64,000 bases of DNA, from assembly GCA_036172665.1 (NCBI GenBank), contig CM069873.1, forward strand, positions 40,952,001 to 41,016,000, given 5' to 3'. Positions 46,661 to 61,429 of this stretch are shown here, piece after piece. Each line of letters opens with the position of its first letter. Positions within the stretch are counted from its first letter, which is position 1. This DNA is from Prosopocoilus inquinatus. Taxonomy: Eukaryota > Arthropoda > Insecta > Coleoptera > Lucanidae. The position numbers were made by a program, and so were the translations under genes. The notes under the pieces were generated by a model. That model saw only the letters and a program-made list of their open reading frames with translations. It did no database searches and was not told where the DNA came from.

Positions 46661-49600
46661 ATGTGTTGTTTCGTTCAAAACTATTTCCAGATTCTGCTGC
46701 GTCATAAAACTTCATATCTCACATCAGAGTTACTGGAGTCCGTCGAAACGTCAAATAACATGAAAGATAGTAAAGATCGGTTAGATACATCACAGGAACA
46801 ACGCTAGCACGTGTTGTTTCGTTCAAAACTATTTCCAGCTTCTGCTGCGTCCGAGAACTTCGTATCTCACATCAGTTACTGGAGTCCGTCGAAACGTCAA
46901 ATAACATGAGAGATAGTAAAGATCGGTTAGATACATCATAGGAACAACGCTAGCACGTGTGTTTCGTTCAAAACTATTTCTAGCTTCTGCTGCGTCCGAG
47001 AACTTCGTATCTCACATCAGAGTTACTGGAGTCCATCGAAACGTCGAATAACTTGATAGATAGTAAAGATCGGTTTGATACATCACAGGAACAACGCTAG
47101 CACGTGTTGTTTCGTTCAAAACTATTCCTAGCTTCTGCTGCGTCCGAGAACTGCGTATCTCACATCAGTTACTGGAGTCCGTCGAAACGTCAAATAACAT
47201 GAAAGATGGTAAAGATCGGTTAGATACATCACAGGAACAACGCTAGCACGTCTTGTTTCGTTCAAAACTATTTCTAGCTTCTGCTGCGTCCGAGAACTTC
47301 GTATCTCACATCAGAGTTACTGGAGTCCTTCGAAACGTCGAATAACTTGATAGATAGTAAAGATCGGTTTGATACATCACAGGAACAACGTTAGCACGTG
47401 TTGTTTCGTTCAAAACTACTTCCAGATTCTGCTGCGTCATAAAATTTCGTATCTCACATCAGAGTTACTGGAGTCCGTCGAAACGTCAAATAACATGAAA
47501 GATAGTAAAGATCGGTTAGATACATCATAGGAACAACGCTAGCACGTGTTGTTTCGTTCAAAACTATTTCCAGCTTCTGCTGAGTCCGATGACTTCGTAT
47601 CTCACACCAGAGTTACTGGAGTCTATCGAAACGTCGAATAACTTGATAGATAGTAAAGATCGGTTAGATACATCACAGGAACAACGCTAGGACGTGTTGT
47701 TTCGTTCAAAACTATTTCCAGCTTCTGCGGCGTCCGAGAACTTCGTATCTCACATCAGAGTTACTGGAGTCCATCGAAACGTCGAATAACTTGATAGATA
47801 GTAAAGATCGGTTAGATACATCACAGGAACAACGCTAGCACGTGTTGTTTCGTTCAAAACTATTTCTAGCTTCTGCTGCGGCCGAGAACTTCGTATCTCA
47901 TACCAGAGTTACTGGAGTCCGTCGAAACGTCAAATAACATGAAAGATAGTAAAGATCGGTTAGATACATCACAGGAACAACGCTAGCACGTGTTGTTTCG
48001 TTCAAAACTATTTCCAGCTTCTGCTGCGTCCGAGAACTTCGTATCTCTCATCAGAGTTACTGGAGTCCATCGAAACGTCAAATAAGATGAAAGATAGGAA
48101 AGATCGGTTAGATACATCACAGGAACAACGCTGGTACGTGTTGTTTCGTTCAAAACTATTTCCAGCTTCTGCTGCGTCCGAGAACTTCGTATCTCACATC
48201 AGAGTTACTGGAGTCCATCGAAACGTCGAATAACTTTATAGATAGTAAAGATCAGTTTGATAAATTACAGGAACAGCGCTAGCACGTGTTGTTTCGTTCA
48301 AAACTATTTCTAGCTTCTGCTGCGTCCGAGAACTTCGTATCTCACATCAATTACTGGAGGCCGTCGAAACGTCAAATAACATGAAGGATGGTAAAGATCG
48401 GTTAGATACATCACAGGAACAACGCTAGCACGTATTGTTTCGTTCAAAACTATTTCCAGCTTCTGCTGAGTCCGATGACTTCGTATCTCACACCAGAGTT
48501 ACTGGAGTCTATCGAAACGTCGAATAACTTGATAGATAGTAAAGATCGGTTAGATACATCACAGGAACAACGCTAGCAAGTGTTGTTTCATTCAAAACCA
48601 TTTCCAGCTTCTGCTGAGTCCGATGATTTCGTATCTCACATCAGAGTTACTGGAGTCCATCGAAACGTCGAATAACTTGATAGATAGTAAAGATCGGTTA
48701 GATACATCACAGGAACAACGCTAGCACGTGTTGTTTCGTTCAAAACTATTTCCAGCTTCGGCGGCGTCCGAGAACTTCGTATCTCACATAAGAGTTACTG
48801 GAGTCCATCGAAACGTCAAATAAGATGAAAGATAGGAAAGATCGGTTAGATACATCACAGGAACAACGCTGGTACGTGTTGTTTCGTTCAAAACTATTTC
48901 CAGCTTCTGCGGCGTCCGAGAACTTCGTATCTCACATCAGAGTTACTGGAGTCCGTCGAAACGTCAAATAACTTGATAGATAGTAAAGATCGGTTAGATA
49001 CATCACAGGAACAACGCTAGCACGTGTTGTTTCGTTCAAAACTATTTCCAGCTTCGGCGGCGTCCGAGAACTTCGTATCTCACATAAGAGTTACTGGAGT
49101 CCATCGAAACGTCAAATAAGATGAAAGATATGAAAGATCGGTTAGATACATCACAGGAACAACGCTGGTACGTGTTGTTTCGTTCAAAACTATTTCCAGC
49201 TTCTGCGGCGTCCGAGAACTTCGTATCTCACATCAGAGTTACTGGAGTCCTTCGAAACGTCGAATAACTTGATAGATAGTAAAGATCGGTTTGATACATC
49301 ACAGGAACAACGTTAGCATGTGTTGTTTCGTTCAAAACTATTTCCAGATTCTGCTGCGTCATAAAACTTCATATCTCACATCAGAGTTACTGGAGTCCGT
49401 CGAAACGTCAAATAACATGAAAGATAGTAAAGATCGGTTAGATACATCACAGGAACAACGCTAGCACGTGTTGTTTCGTTCAAAACTATTTCCAGCTTCT
49501 GCTGCGTCCGAGAACTTCGTATCTCACATCAGTTACTGGAGTCCGTCGAAACGTCAAATAACATGAGAGATAGTAAAGATCGGTTAGATACATCATAGGA

Positions 49601-52600
49601 ACAACGCTAGCACGTGTGTTTCGTTCAAAACTATTTCTAGCTTCTGCTGCGTCCGAGAACTTCGTATCTCACATCAGAGTTACTGGAGTCCATCGAAACG
49701 TCGAATAACTTGATAGATAGTAAAGATCGGTTTGATACATCACAGGAACAACGCTAGCACGTGTTGTTTCGTTCAAAACTATTCCTAGCTTCTGCTGCGT
49801 CCGAGAACTGCGTATCTCACATCAGTTACTGGAGTCCGTCGAAACGTCAAATAACATGAAAGATGGTAAAGATCGGTTAGATACATCACAGGAACAACGC
49901 TAGCACGTCTTGTTTCGTTCAAAACTATTTCTAGCTTCTGCTGCGTCCGAGAACTTCGTATCTCACATCAGAGTTACTGGAGTCCTTCGAAACGTCGAAT
50001 AACTTGATAGATAGTAAAGATCGGTTTGATACATCACAGGAACAACGTTAGCACGTGTTGTTTCGTTCAAAACTACTTCCAGATTCTGCTGCGTCATAAA
50101 ATTTCGTATCTCACATCAGAGTTACTGGAGTCCGTCGAAACGTCAAATAACATGAAAGATAGTAAAGATCGGTTAGATACATCATAGGAACAACGCTAGC
50201 ACGTGTTGTTTCGTTCAAAACTATTTCCAGCTTCTGCTGAGTCCGATGACTTCGTATCTCACACCAGAGTTACTGGAGTCTATCGAAACGTCGAATAACT
50301 TGATAGATAGTAAAGATCGGTTAGATACATCACAGGAACAACGCTAGGACGTGTTGTTTCGTTCAAAACTATTTCCAGCTTCTGCGGCGTCCGAGAACTT
50401 CGTATCTCACATCAGAGTTACTGGAGTCCATCGAAACGTCGAATAACTTGATAGATAGTAAAGATCGGTTTGATACATCACAGGAACAACGTTAGCATGT
50501 GTTGTTTCGTTCAAAACTATTTCCAGATTCTGCTGCGTCATAAAACTTCATATCTCACATCAGAGTTACTGGAGTCCGTCGAAACGTCAAATAACATGAA
50601 AGATAGTAAAGATCGGTTAGATACATCACAGGAACAACGCTAGCACGTGTTGTTTCGTTCAAAACTATTTCCAGCTTCTGCTGCGTCCGAGAACTTCGTA
50701 TCTCACATCAGTTACTGGAGTCCGTCGAAACGTCAAATAACATGAGAGATAGTAAAGATCGGTTAGATACATCATAGGAACAACGCTAGCACGTGTGTTT
50801 CGTTCAAAACTATTTCTAGCTTCTGCTGCGTCCGAGAACTTCGTATCTCACATCAGAGTTACTGGAGTCCATCGAAACGTCGAATAACTTGATAGATAGT
50901 AAAGATCGGTTTGATACATCACAGGAACAACGCTAGCACGTGTTGTTTCGTTCAAAACTATTCCTAGCTTCTGCTGCGTCCGAGAACTGCGTATCTCACA
51001 TCAGTTACTGGAGTCCGTCGAAACGTCAAATAACATGAAAGATGGTAAAGATCGGTTAGATACATCACAGGAACAACGCTAGCACGTCTTGTTTCGTTCA
51101 AAACTATTTCTAGCTTCTGCTGCGTCCGAGAACTTCGTATCTCACATCAGAGTTACTGGAGTCCTTCGAAACGTCGAATAACTTGATAGATAGTAAAGAT
51201 CGGTTTGATACATCACAGGAACAACGTTAGCACGTGTTGTTTCGTTCAAAACTACTTCCAGATTCTGCTGCGTCATAAAATTTCGTATCTCACATCAGAG
51301 TTACTGGAGTCCGTCGAAACGTCAAATAACATGAAAGATAGTAAAGATCGGTTAGATACATCATAGGAACAACGCTAGCACGTGTTGTTTCGTTCAAAAC
51401 TATTTCCAGCTTCTGCTGAGTCCGATGACTTCGTATCTCACACCAGAGTTACTGGAGTCTATCGAAACGTCGAATAACTTGATAGATAGTAAAGATCGGT
51501 TAGATACATCACAGGAACAACGCTAGGACGTGTTGTTTCGTTCAAAACTATTTCCAGCTTCTGCGGCGTCCGAGAACTTCGTATCTCACATCAGAGTTAC
51601 TGGAGTCCATCGAAACGTCGAATAACTTGATAGATAGTAAAGATCGGTTAGATACATCACAGGAACAACGCTAGCACGTGTTGTTTCGTTCAAAACTATT
51701 TCTAGCTTCTGCTGCGTCCGAGAACTTCGTATCTCATACCAGAGTTACTGGAGTCCATCGAAACGTCAAATAAGATGAAAGATAGGAAAGATCGGTTAGA
51801 TACATCACAGGAACAACGCTGGTACGTGTTGTTTCGTTCAAAACTATTTCCAGCTTCTGCTGCGTCCGAGAACTTCGTATCTCACATCAGAGTTACTGGA
51901 GTCCTTCGAAACGTCGAATAACTTGATAGATAGTAAAGATCGGTTTGATACATCACAGGAACAACGTTAGCACGTGTTGTTTCGTTCAAAACTACTTCCA
52001 GATTCTGCTGCGTCATAAAATTTCGTATCTCACATCAGAGTTACTGGAGTCCGTCGAAACGTCAAATAACATGAAAGATAGTAAAGATCGGTTAGATACA
52101 TCATAGGAACAACGCTAGCACGTGTTGTTTCGTTCAAAACTATTTCCAGCTTCTGCTGAGTCCGATGACTTCGTATCTCACACCAGAGTTACTGGAGTCT
52201 ATCGAAACGTCGAATAACTTGATAGATAGTAAAGATCGGTTAGATACATCACAGGAACAACGCTAGGACGTGTTGTTTCGTTCAAAACTATTTCCAGCTT
52301 CTGCGGCGTCCGAGAACTTCGTATCTCACATCAGAGTTACTGGAGTCCATCGAAACGTCGAATAACTTGATAGATAGTAAAGATCGGTTTGATACATCAC
52401 AGGAACAACGTTAGCATGTGTTGTTTCGTTCAAAACTATTTCCAGATTCTGCTGCGTCATAAAACTTCATATCTCACATCAGAGTTACTGGAGTCCGTCG
52501 AAACGTCAAATAACATGAAAGATAGTAAAGATCGGTTAGATACATCACAGGAACAACGCTAGCACGTGTTGTTTCGTTCAAAACTATTTCCAGCTTCTGC

Positions 52601-55600
52601 TGCGTCCGAGAACTTCGTATCTCACATCAGTTACTGGAGTCCGTCGAAACGTCAAATAACATGAGAGATAGTAAAGATCGGTTAGATACATCATAGGAAC
52701 AACGCTAGCACGTGTGTTTCGTTCAAAACTATTTCTAGCTTCTGCTGCGTCCGAGAACTTCGTATCTCACATCAGAGTTACTGGAGTCCATCGAAACGTC
52801 GAATAACTTGATAGATAGTAAAGATCGGTTTGATACATCACAGGAACAACGCTAGCACGTGTTGTTTCGTTCAAAACTATTCCTAGCTTCTGCTGCGTCC
52901 GAGAACTGCGTATCTCACATCAGTTACTGGAGTCCGTCGAAACGTCAAATAACATGAAAGATGGTAAAGATCGGTTAGATACATCACAGGAACAACGCTA
53001 GCACGTCTTGTTTCGTTCAAAACTATTTCTAGCTTCTGCTGCGTCCGAGAACTTCGTATCTCACATCAGAGTTACTGGAGTCCTTCGAAACGTCGAATAA
53101 CTTGATAGATAGTAAAGATCGGTTTGATACATCACAGGAACAACGTTAGCACGTGTTGTTTCGTTCAAAACTACTTCCAGATTCTGCTGCGTCATAAAAT
53201 TTCGTATCTCACATCAGAGTTACTGGAGTCCGTCGAAACGTCAAATAACATGAAAGATAGTAAAGATCGGTTAGATACATCATAGGAACAACGCTAGCAC
53301 GTGTTGTTTCGTTCAAAACTATTTCCAGCTTCTGCTGAGTCCGATGACTTCGTATCTCACACCAGAGTTACTGGAGTCTATCGAAACGTCGAATAACTTG
53401 ATAGATAGTAAAGATCGGTTAGATACATCACAGGAACAACGCTAGGACGTGTTGTTTCGTTCAAAACTATTTCCAGCTTCTGCGGCGTCCGAGAACTTCG
53501 TATCTCACATCAGAGTTACTGGAGTCCATCGAAACGTCGAATAACTTGATAGATAGTAAAGATCGGTTAGATACATCACAGGAACAACGCTAGCACGTGT
53601 TGTTTCGTTCAAAACTATTTCTAGCTTCTGCTGCGTCCGAGAACTTCGTATCTCACATCAGAGTTACTGGAGTCCATCGAAACGTCGAATAACTTGATAG
53701 ATAGTAAAGATCGGTTTGATACATCACAGGAACAACGCTAGCACGTGTTGTTTCGTTCAAAACTATTCCTAGCTTCTGCTGCGTCCGAGAACTGCGTATC
53801 TCACATCAGTTACTGGAGTCCGTCGAAACGTCAAATAACATGAAAGATGGTAAAGATCGGTTAGATACATCACAGGAACAACGCTAGCACGTCTTGTTTC
53901 GTTCAAAACTATTTCTAGCTTCTGCTGCGTCCGAGAACTTCGTATCTCACATCAGAGTTACTGGAGTCCTTCGAAACGTCGAATAACTTGATAGATAGTA
54001 AAGATCGGTTTGATACATCACAGGAACAACGTTAGCACGTGTTGTTTCGTTCAAAACTACTTCCAGATTCTGCTGCGTCATAAAATTTCGTATCTCACAT
54101 CAGAGTTACTGGAGTCCGTCGAAACGTCAAATAACATGAAAGATAGTAAAGATCGGTTAGATACATCATAGGAACAACGCTAGCACGTGTTGTTTCGTTC
54201 AAAACTATTTCCAGCTTCTGCTGAGTCCGATGACTTCGTATCTCACACCAGAGTTACTGGAGTCTATCGAAACGTCGAATAACTTGATAGATAGTAAAGA
54301 TCGGTTAGATACATCACAGGAACAACGCTAGGACGTGTTGTTTCGTTCAAAACTATTTCCAGCTTCTGCGGCGTCCGAGAACTTCGTATCTCACATCAGA
54401 GTTACTGGAGTCCATCGAAACGTCGAATAACTTGATAGATAGTAAAGATCGGTTAGATACATCACAGGAACAACGCTAGCACGTGTTGTTTCGTTCAAAA
54501 CTATTTCTAGCTTCTGCTGCGTCCGAGAACTTCGTATCTCATACCAGAGTTACTGGAGTCCATCGAAACGTCAAATAAGATGAAAGATAGGAAAGATCGG
54601 TTAGATACATCACAGGAACAACGCTGGTACGTGTTGTTTCGTTCAAAACTATTTCCAGCTTCTGCTGCGTCCGAGAACTTCGTATCTCACATCAGAGTTA
54701 CTGGAGTCCTTCGAAACGTCGAATAACTTGATAGATAGTAAAGATCGGTTTGATACATCACAGGAACAACGTTAGCACGTGTTGTTTCGTTCAAAACTAC
54801 TTCCAGATTCTGCTGCGTCATAAAATTTCGTATCTCACATCAGAGTTACTGGAGTCCGTCGAAACGTCAAATAACATGAAAGATAGTAAAGATCGGTTAG
54901 ATACATCATAGGAACAACGCTAGCACGTGTTGTTTCGTTCAAAACTATTTCCAGCTTCTGCTGAGTCCGATGACTTCGTATCTCACACCAGAGTTACTGG
55001 AGTCTATCGAAACGTCGAATAACTTGATAGATAGTAAAGATCGGTTAGATACATCACAGGAACAACGCTAGGACGTGTTGTTTCGTTCAAAACTATTTCC
55101 AGCTTCTGCGGCGTCCGAGAACTTCGTATCTCACATCAGAGTTACTGGAGTCCATCGAAACGTCGAATAACTTGATAGATAGTAAAGATCGGTTTGATAC
55201 ATCACAGGAACAACGTTAGCATGTGTTGTTTCGTTCAAAACTATTTCCAGATTCTGCTGCGTCATAAAACTTCATATCTCACATCAGAGTTACTGGAGTC
55301 CGTCGAAACGTCAAATAACATGAAAGATAGTAAAGATCGGTTAGATACATCACAGGAACAACGCTAGCACGTGTTGTTTCGTTCAAAACTATTTCCAGCT
55401 TCTGCTGCGTCCGAGAACTTCGTATCTCACATCAGTTACTGGAGTCCGTCGAAACGTCAAATAACATGAGAGATAGTAAAGATCGGTTAGATACATCATA
55501 GGAACAACGCTAGCACGTGTGTTTCGTTCAAAACTATTTCTAGCTTCTGCTGCGTCCGAGAACTTCGTATCTCACATCAGAGTTACTGGAGTCCATCGAA

Positions 55601-58600
55601 ACGTCGAATAACTTGATAGATAGTAAAGATCGGTTTGATACATCACAGGAACAACGCTAGCACGTGTTGTTTCGTTCAAAACTATTCCTAGCTTCTGCTG
55701 CGTCCGAGAACTGCGTATCTCACATCAGTTACTGGAGTCCGTCGAAACGTCAAATAACATGAAAGATGGTAAAGATCGGTTAGATACATCACAGGAACAA
55801 CGCTAGCACGTCTTGTTTCGTTCAAAACTATTTCTAGCTTCTGCTGCGTCCGAGAACTTCGTATCTCACATCAGAGTTACTGGAGTCCTTCGAAACGTCG
55901 AATAACTTGATAGATAGTAAAGATCGGTTTGATACATCACAGGAACAACGTTAGCACGTGTTGTTTCGTTCAAAACTACTTCCAGATTCTGCTGCGTCAT
56001 AAAATTTCGTATCTCACATCAGAGTTACTGGAGTCCGTCGAAACGTCAAATAACATGAAAGATAGTAAAGATCGGTTAGATACATCATAGGAACAACGCT
56101 AGCACGTGTTGTTTCGTTCAAAACTATTTCCAGCTTCTGCTGAGTCCGATGACTTCGTATCTCACACCAGAGTTACTGGAGTCTATCGAAACGTCGAATA
56201 ACTTGATAGATAGTAAAGATCGGTTAGATACATCACAGGAACAACGCTAGGACGTGTTGTTTCGTTCAAAACTATTTCCAGCTTCTGCGGCGTCCGAGAA
56301 CTTCGTATCTCACATCAGAGTTACTGGAGTCCATCGAAACGTCGAATAACTTGATAGATAGTAAAGATCGGTTAGATACATCACAGGAACAACGCTAGCA
56401 CGTGTTGTTTCGTTCAAAACTATTTCCAGCTTCGGCGGCGTCCGAGAACTTCGTATCTCACATAAGAGTTACTGGAGTCCATCGAAACGTCAAATAAGAT
56501 GAAAGATAGGAAAGATCGGTTAGATACATCACAGGAACAACGCTGGTACGTGTTGTTTCGTTCAAAACTATTTCCAGCTTCTGCGGCGTCCGAGAACTTC
56601 GTATCTCACATCAGAGTTACTGGAGTCCGTCGAAACGTCAAATAACTTGATAGATAGTAAAGATCGGTTAGATACATCACAGGAACAACGCTAGCACGTG
56701 TTGTTTCGTTCAAAACTATTTCCAGCTTCGGCGGCGTCCGAGAACTTCGTATCTCACATAAGAGTTACTGGAGTCCATCGAAACGTCAAATAAGATGAAA
56801 GATATGAAAGATCGGTTAGATACATCACAGGAACAACGCTGGTACGTGTTGTTTCGTTCAAAACTATTTCCAGCTTCTGCGGCGTCCGAGAACTTCGTAT
56901 CTCACATCAGAGTTACTGGAGTCCTTCGAAACGTCGAATAACTTGATAGATAGTAAAGATCGGTTTGATACATCACAGGAACAACGTTAGCATGTGTTGT
57001 TTCGTTCAAAACTATTTCCAGATTCTGCTGCGTCATAAAACTTCATATCTCACATCAGAGTTACTGGAGTCCGTCGAAACGTCAAATAACATGAAAGATA
57101 GTAAAGATCGGTTAGATACATCACAGGAACAACGCTAGCCCGTGTTGTTTCGTTCAAAACTATTTCCAGCTTCTGCTGCGTCCGAGAACTTCGTATCTCA
57201 CATCAGTTACTGGAGTCCGTCGAAACGTCAAATAACATGAGAGATAGTAAAGATCGGTTAGATACATCATAGGAACAACGCTAGCACGTGTGTTTCGTTC
57301 AAAACTATTTCTAGCTTCTGCTGCGTCCGAGAACTTCGTATCTCACATCAGAGTTACTGGAGTCCATCGAAACGTCGAATAACTTGATAGATAGTAAAGA
57401 TCGGTTTGATACATCACAGGAACAACGCTAGCACGTGTTGTTTCGTTCAAAACTATTCCTAGCTTCTGCTGCGTCCGAGAACTGCGTATCTCACATCAGT
57501 TACTGGAGTCCGTCGAAACGTCAAATAACATGAAAGATGGTAAAGATCGGTTAGATACATCACAGGAACAACGCTAGCACGTCTTGTTTCGTTCAAAACT
57601 ATTTCTAGCTTCTGCTGCGTCCGAGAACTTCGTATCTCACATCAGAGTTACTGGAGTCCTTCGAAACGTCGAATAACTTGATAGATAGTAAAGATCGGTT
57701 TGATACATCACAGGAACAACGTTAGCACGTGTTGTTTCGTTCAAAACTACTTCCAGATTCTGCTGCGTCATAAAATTTCGTATCTCACATCAGAGTTACT
57801 GGAGTCCGTCGAAACGTCAAATAACATGAAAGATAGTAAAGATCGGTTAGATACATCATAGGAACAACGCTAGCACGTGTTGTTTCGTTCAAAACTATTT
57901 CCAGCTTCTGCTGAGTCCGATGACTTCGTATCTCACACCAGAGTTACTGGAGTCTATCGAAACGTCGAATAACTTGATAGATAGTAAAGATCGGTTAGAT
58001 ACATCACAGGAACAACGCTAGGACGTGTTGTTTCGTTCAAAACTATTTCCAGCTTCTGCGGCGTCCGAGAACTTCGTATCTCACATCAGAGTTACTGGAG
58101 TCCATCGAAACGTCGAATAACTTGATAGATAGTAAAGATCGGTTTGATACATCACAGGAACAACGTTAGCATGTGTTGTTTCGTTCAAAACTATTTCCAG
58201 ATTCTGCTGCGTCATAAAACTTCATATCTCACATCAGAGTTACTGGAGTCCGTCGAAACGTCAAATAACATGAAAGATAGTAAAGATCGGTTAGATACAT
58301 CACAGGAACAACGCTAGCACGTGTTGTTTCGTTCAAAACTATTTCCAGCTTCTGCTGCGTCCGAGAACTTCGTATCTCACATCAGTTACTGGAGTCCGTC
58401 GAAACGTCAAATAACATGAGAGATAGTAAAGATCGGTTAGATACATCATAGGAACAACGCTAGCACGTGTGTTTCGTTCAAAACTATTTCTAGCTTCTGC
58501 TGCGTCCGAGAACTTCGTATCTCACATCAGAGTTACTGGAGTCCATCGAAACGTCGAATAACTTGATAGATAGTAAAGATCGGTTTGATACATCACAGGA

Positions 58601-59500
58601 ACAACGCTAGCACGTGTTGTTTCGTTCAAAACTATTCCTAGCTTCTGCTGCGTCCGAGAACTGCGTATCTCACATCAGTTACTGGAGTCCGTCGAAACGT
58701 CAAATAACATGAAAGATGGTAAAGATCGGTTAGATACATCACAGGAACAACGCTAGCACGTCTTGTTTCGTTCAAAACTATTTCTAGCTTCTGCTGCGTC
58801 CGAGAACTTCGTATCTCACATCAGAGTTACTGGAGTCCTTCGAAACGTCGAATAACTTGATAGATAGTAAAGATCGGTTTGATACATCACAGGAACAACG
58901 TTAGCACGTGTTGTTTCGTTCAAAACTACTTCCAGATTCTGCTGCGTCATAAAATTTCGTATCTCACATCAGAGTTACTGGAGTCCGTCGAAACGTCAAA
59001 TAACATGAAAGATAGTAAAGATCGGTTAGATACATCATAGGAACAACGCTAGCACGTGTTGTTTCGTTCAAAACTATTTCCAGCTTCTGCTGAGTCCGAT
59101 GACTTCGTATCTCACACCAGAGTTACTGGAGTCTATCGAAACGTCGAATAACTTGATAGATAGTAAAGATCGGTTAGATACATCACAGGAACAACGCTAG
59201 GACGTGTTGTTTCGTTCAAAACTATTTCCAGCTTCTGCGGCGTCCGAGAACTTCGTATCTCACATCAGAGTTACTGGAGTCCATCGAAACGTCGAATAAC
59301 TTGATAGATAGTAAAGATCGGTTAGATACATCACAGGAACAACGCTAGCACGTGTTGTTTCGTTCAAAACTATTTCTAGCTTCTGCTGCGTCCGAGAACT
59401 TCGTATCTCATACCAGAGTTACTGGAGTCCATCGAAACGTCAAATAAGATGAAAGATAGGAAAGATCGGTTAGATACATCACAGGAACAACGCTGGTACG
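46600..59500. repeat. 1,179-bp (8-monomer) higher-order repeat family
   Basis: The one-base-shortened variant ACGTGTG appears at 46955, 49612, 50791, 52710, 55515, 57286 and 58465. Spacings are 2,657, 1,179, 1,919, 2,805, 1,771 and 1,179, which equal 18, 8, 13, 19, 12 and 8 monomers minus the known small deletions. The core 8-mer has the order CATGTG with ATTCTGCTGCG, CACGTG, ACGTGTG, ATTCCTAGC, ACGTCTT, CACGTG with ATAAAATTTCG, CCGATGAC and AGGACG; extra monomers are inserted between some cores. Confidence 0.85.
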
Positions 59501-61429
59501 TGTTGTTTCGTTCAAAACTATTTCCAGCTTCTGCTGCGTCCGAGAACTTCGTATCTCACATCAGAGTTACTGGAGTCCATCGAAACGTCGAATAACTTTA
59601 TAGATAGTAAAGATCAGTTTGATAAATTACAGGAACAGCGCTAGCACGTGTTGTTTCGTTCAAAACTATTTCTAGCTTCTGCTGCGTCCGAGAACTTCGT
59701 ATCTCACATCAATTACTGGAGGCCGTCGAAACGTCAAATAACATGAAGGATGGTAAAGATCGGTTAGATACATCACAGGAACAACGCTAGCACGTATTGT
59801 TTCGTTCAAAACTATTTCCAGCTTCTGCTGAGTCCGATGACTTCGTATCTCACACCAGAGTTACTGGAGTCTATCGAAACGTCGAATAACTTGATAGATA
59901 GTAAAGATCGGTTAGATACATCACAGGAACAACGCTAGCAAGTGTTGTTTCATTCAAAACCATTTCCAGCTTCTGCTGAGTCCGATGATTTCGTATCTCA
60001 CATCAGAGTTACTGGAGTCCATCGAAACGTCGAATAACTTGATAGATAGTAAAGATCGGTTAGATACATCACAGGAACAACGCTAGCACGTGTTGTTTCG
60101 TTCAAAACTATTTCCAGCTTCGGCGGCGTCCGAGAACTTCGTATCTCACATAAGAGTTACTGGAGTCCATCGAAACGTCAAATAAGATGAAAGATAGGAA
60201 AGATCGGTTAGATACATCACAGGAACAACGCTGGTACGTGTTGTTTCGTTCAAAACTATTTCCAGCTTCTGCGGCGTCCGAGAACTTCGTATCTCACATC
60301 AGAGTTACTGGAGTCCGTCGAAACGTCAAATAACTTGATAGATAGTAAAGATCGGTTAGATACATCACAGGAACAACGCTAGCACGTGTTGTTTCGTTCA
60401 AAACTATTTCTAGCTTCTGCTGCGTCCGAGAACTTCGTATCTCACATCAGAGTTACTGGAGTCCTTCGAAACGTCGAATAACTTAATAGATAGTAAAGAT
60501 CGGTTTGATACATCACAGGAACAACGTTAGCACGTGTTGTTTCGCTCAAAACTACTTCCAGATTCTGCTGCGTCATAAAACTTCGTATCTCACATCAGAG
60601 TTACTGGAGTCCGTCGAAACGTCAAATAACATGAAAGATAGTAAAGATCGGTTAGATACATCACAGGAACAACGCTAGCACGTGTTGTTTCGTTCAAAAC
60701 TATTTCTAGCTTCTGCTGCGTCCGAGAACTTCGTATCTCACATCAGAGTTACTGGAGTCCTTCGAAACGTCGAATAACTTGATAGATAGTAAAGATTGGT
60801 TTGATACATCACAGGAACAACGCTAGCATGTGTTGTTTCGTTCAAAACTACTTCCAGATTCTGCTGCGTCATAAAACTTCGTATCTCACATCAGAGTTAC
60901 TGGAGTCCGTCGAAACGTCAAATAGCATGAAAGATAGTAAAGATCGGTCAGATACATCATAGGAACAACGCTAGCACGTGTTGTTTCGTTCAAAACTATT
61001 TCCAGCTTCTGCTGAGTCCGATGACTTCGTATCTCACACCAGAGTTACTGGAGTCTATCGAAACGTCGAATAACTTGATAGATAGTAAAGATCGGTTAGA
61101 TACATCACAGGAACAACGCTAGGACGTGTTGTTTCGTTCAAAACTATTTCTAGCTTCTGCTGCGTCCGAAAACTTCGTATCTCATACCAGAGTTACTGGA
61201 GTCCGTCGAAACGTCAAATAACATGAAAGATAGTAAAGATCGGTTAGATACATCACAGGAACAACGTTAGCACGTGTTGTTTCGTTCAAAACTACTTCCA
61301 GATTCTGCTGCGTCATAAAACTTCGTATCTCACATCAGAGTTACTGGAGTCCGTCGAAACGTCAAATAACATGAAAGATAGTAAAGATCGGTTAGATACA
61401 TCACAGGAACAACGCTAGCAGGTGTTGTT

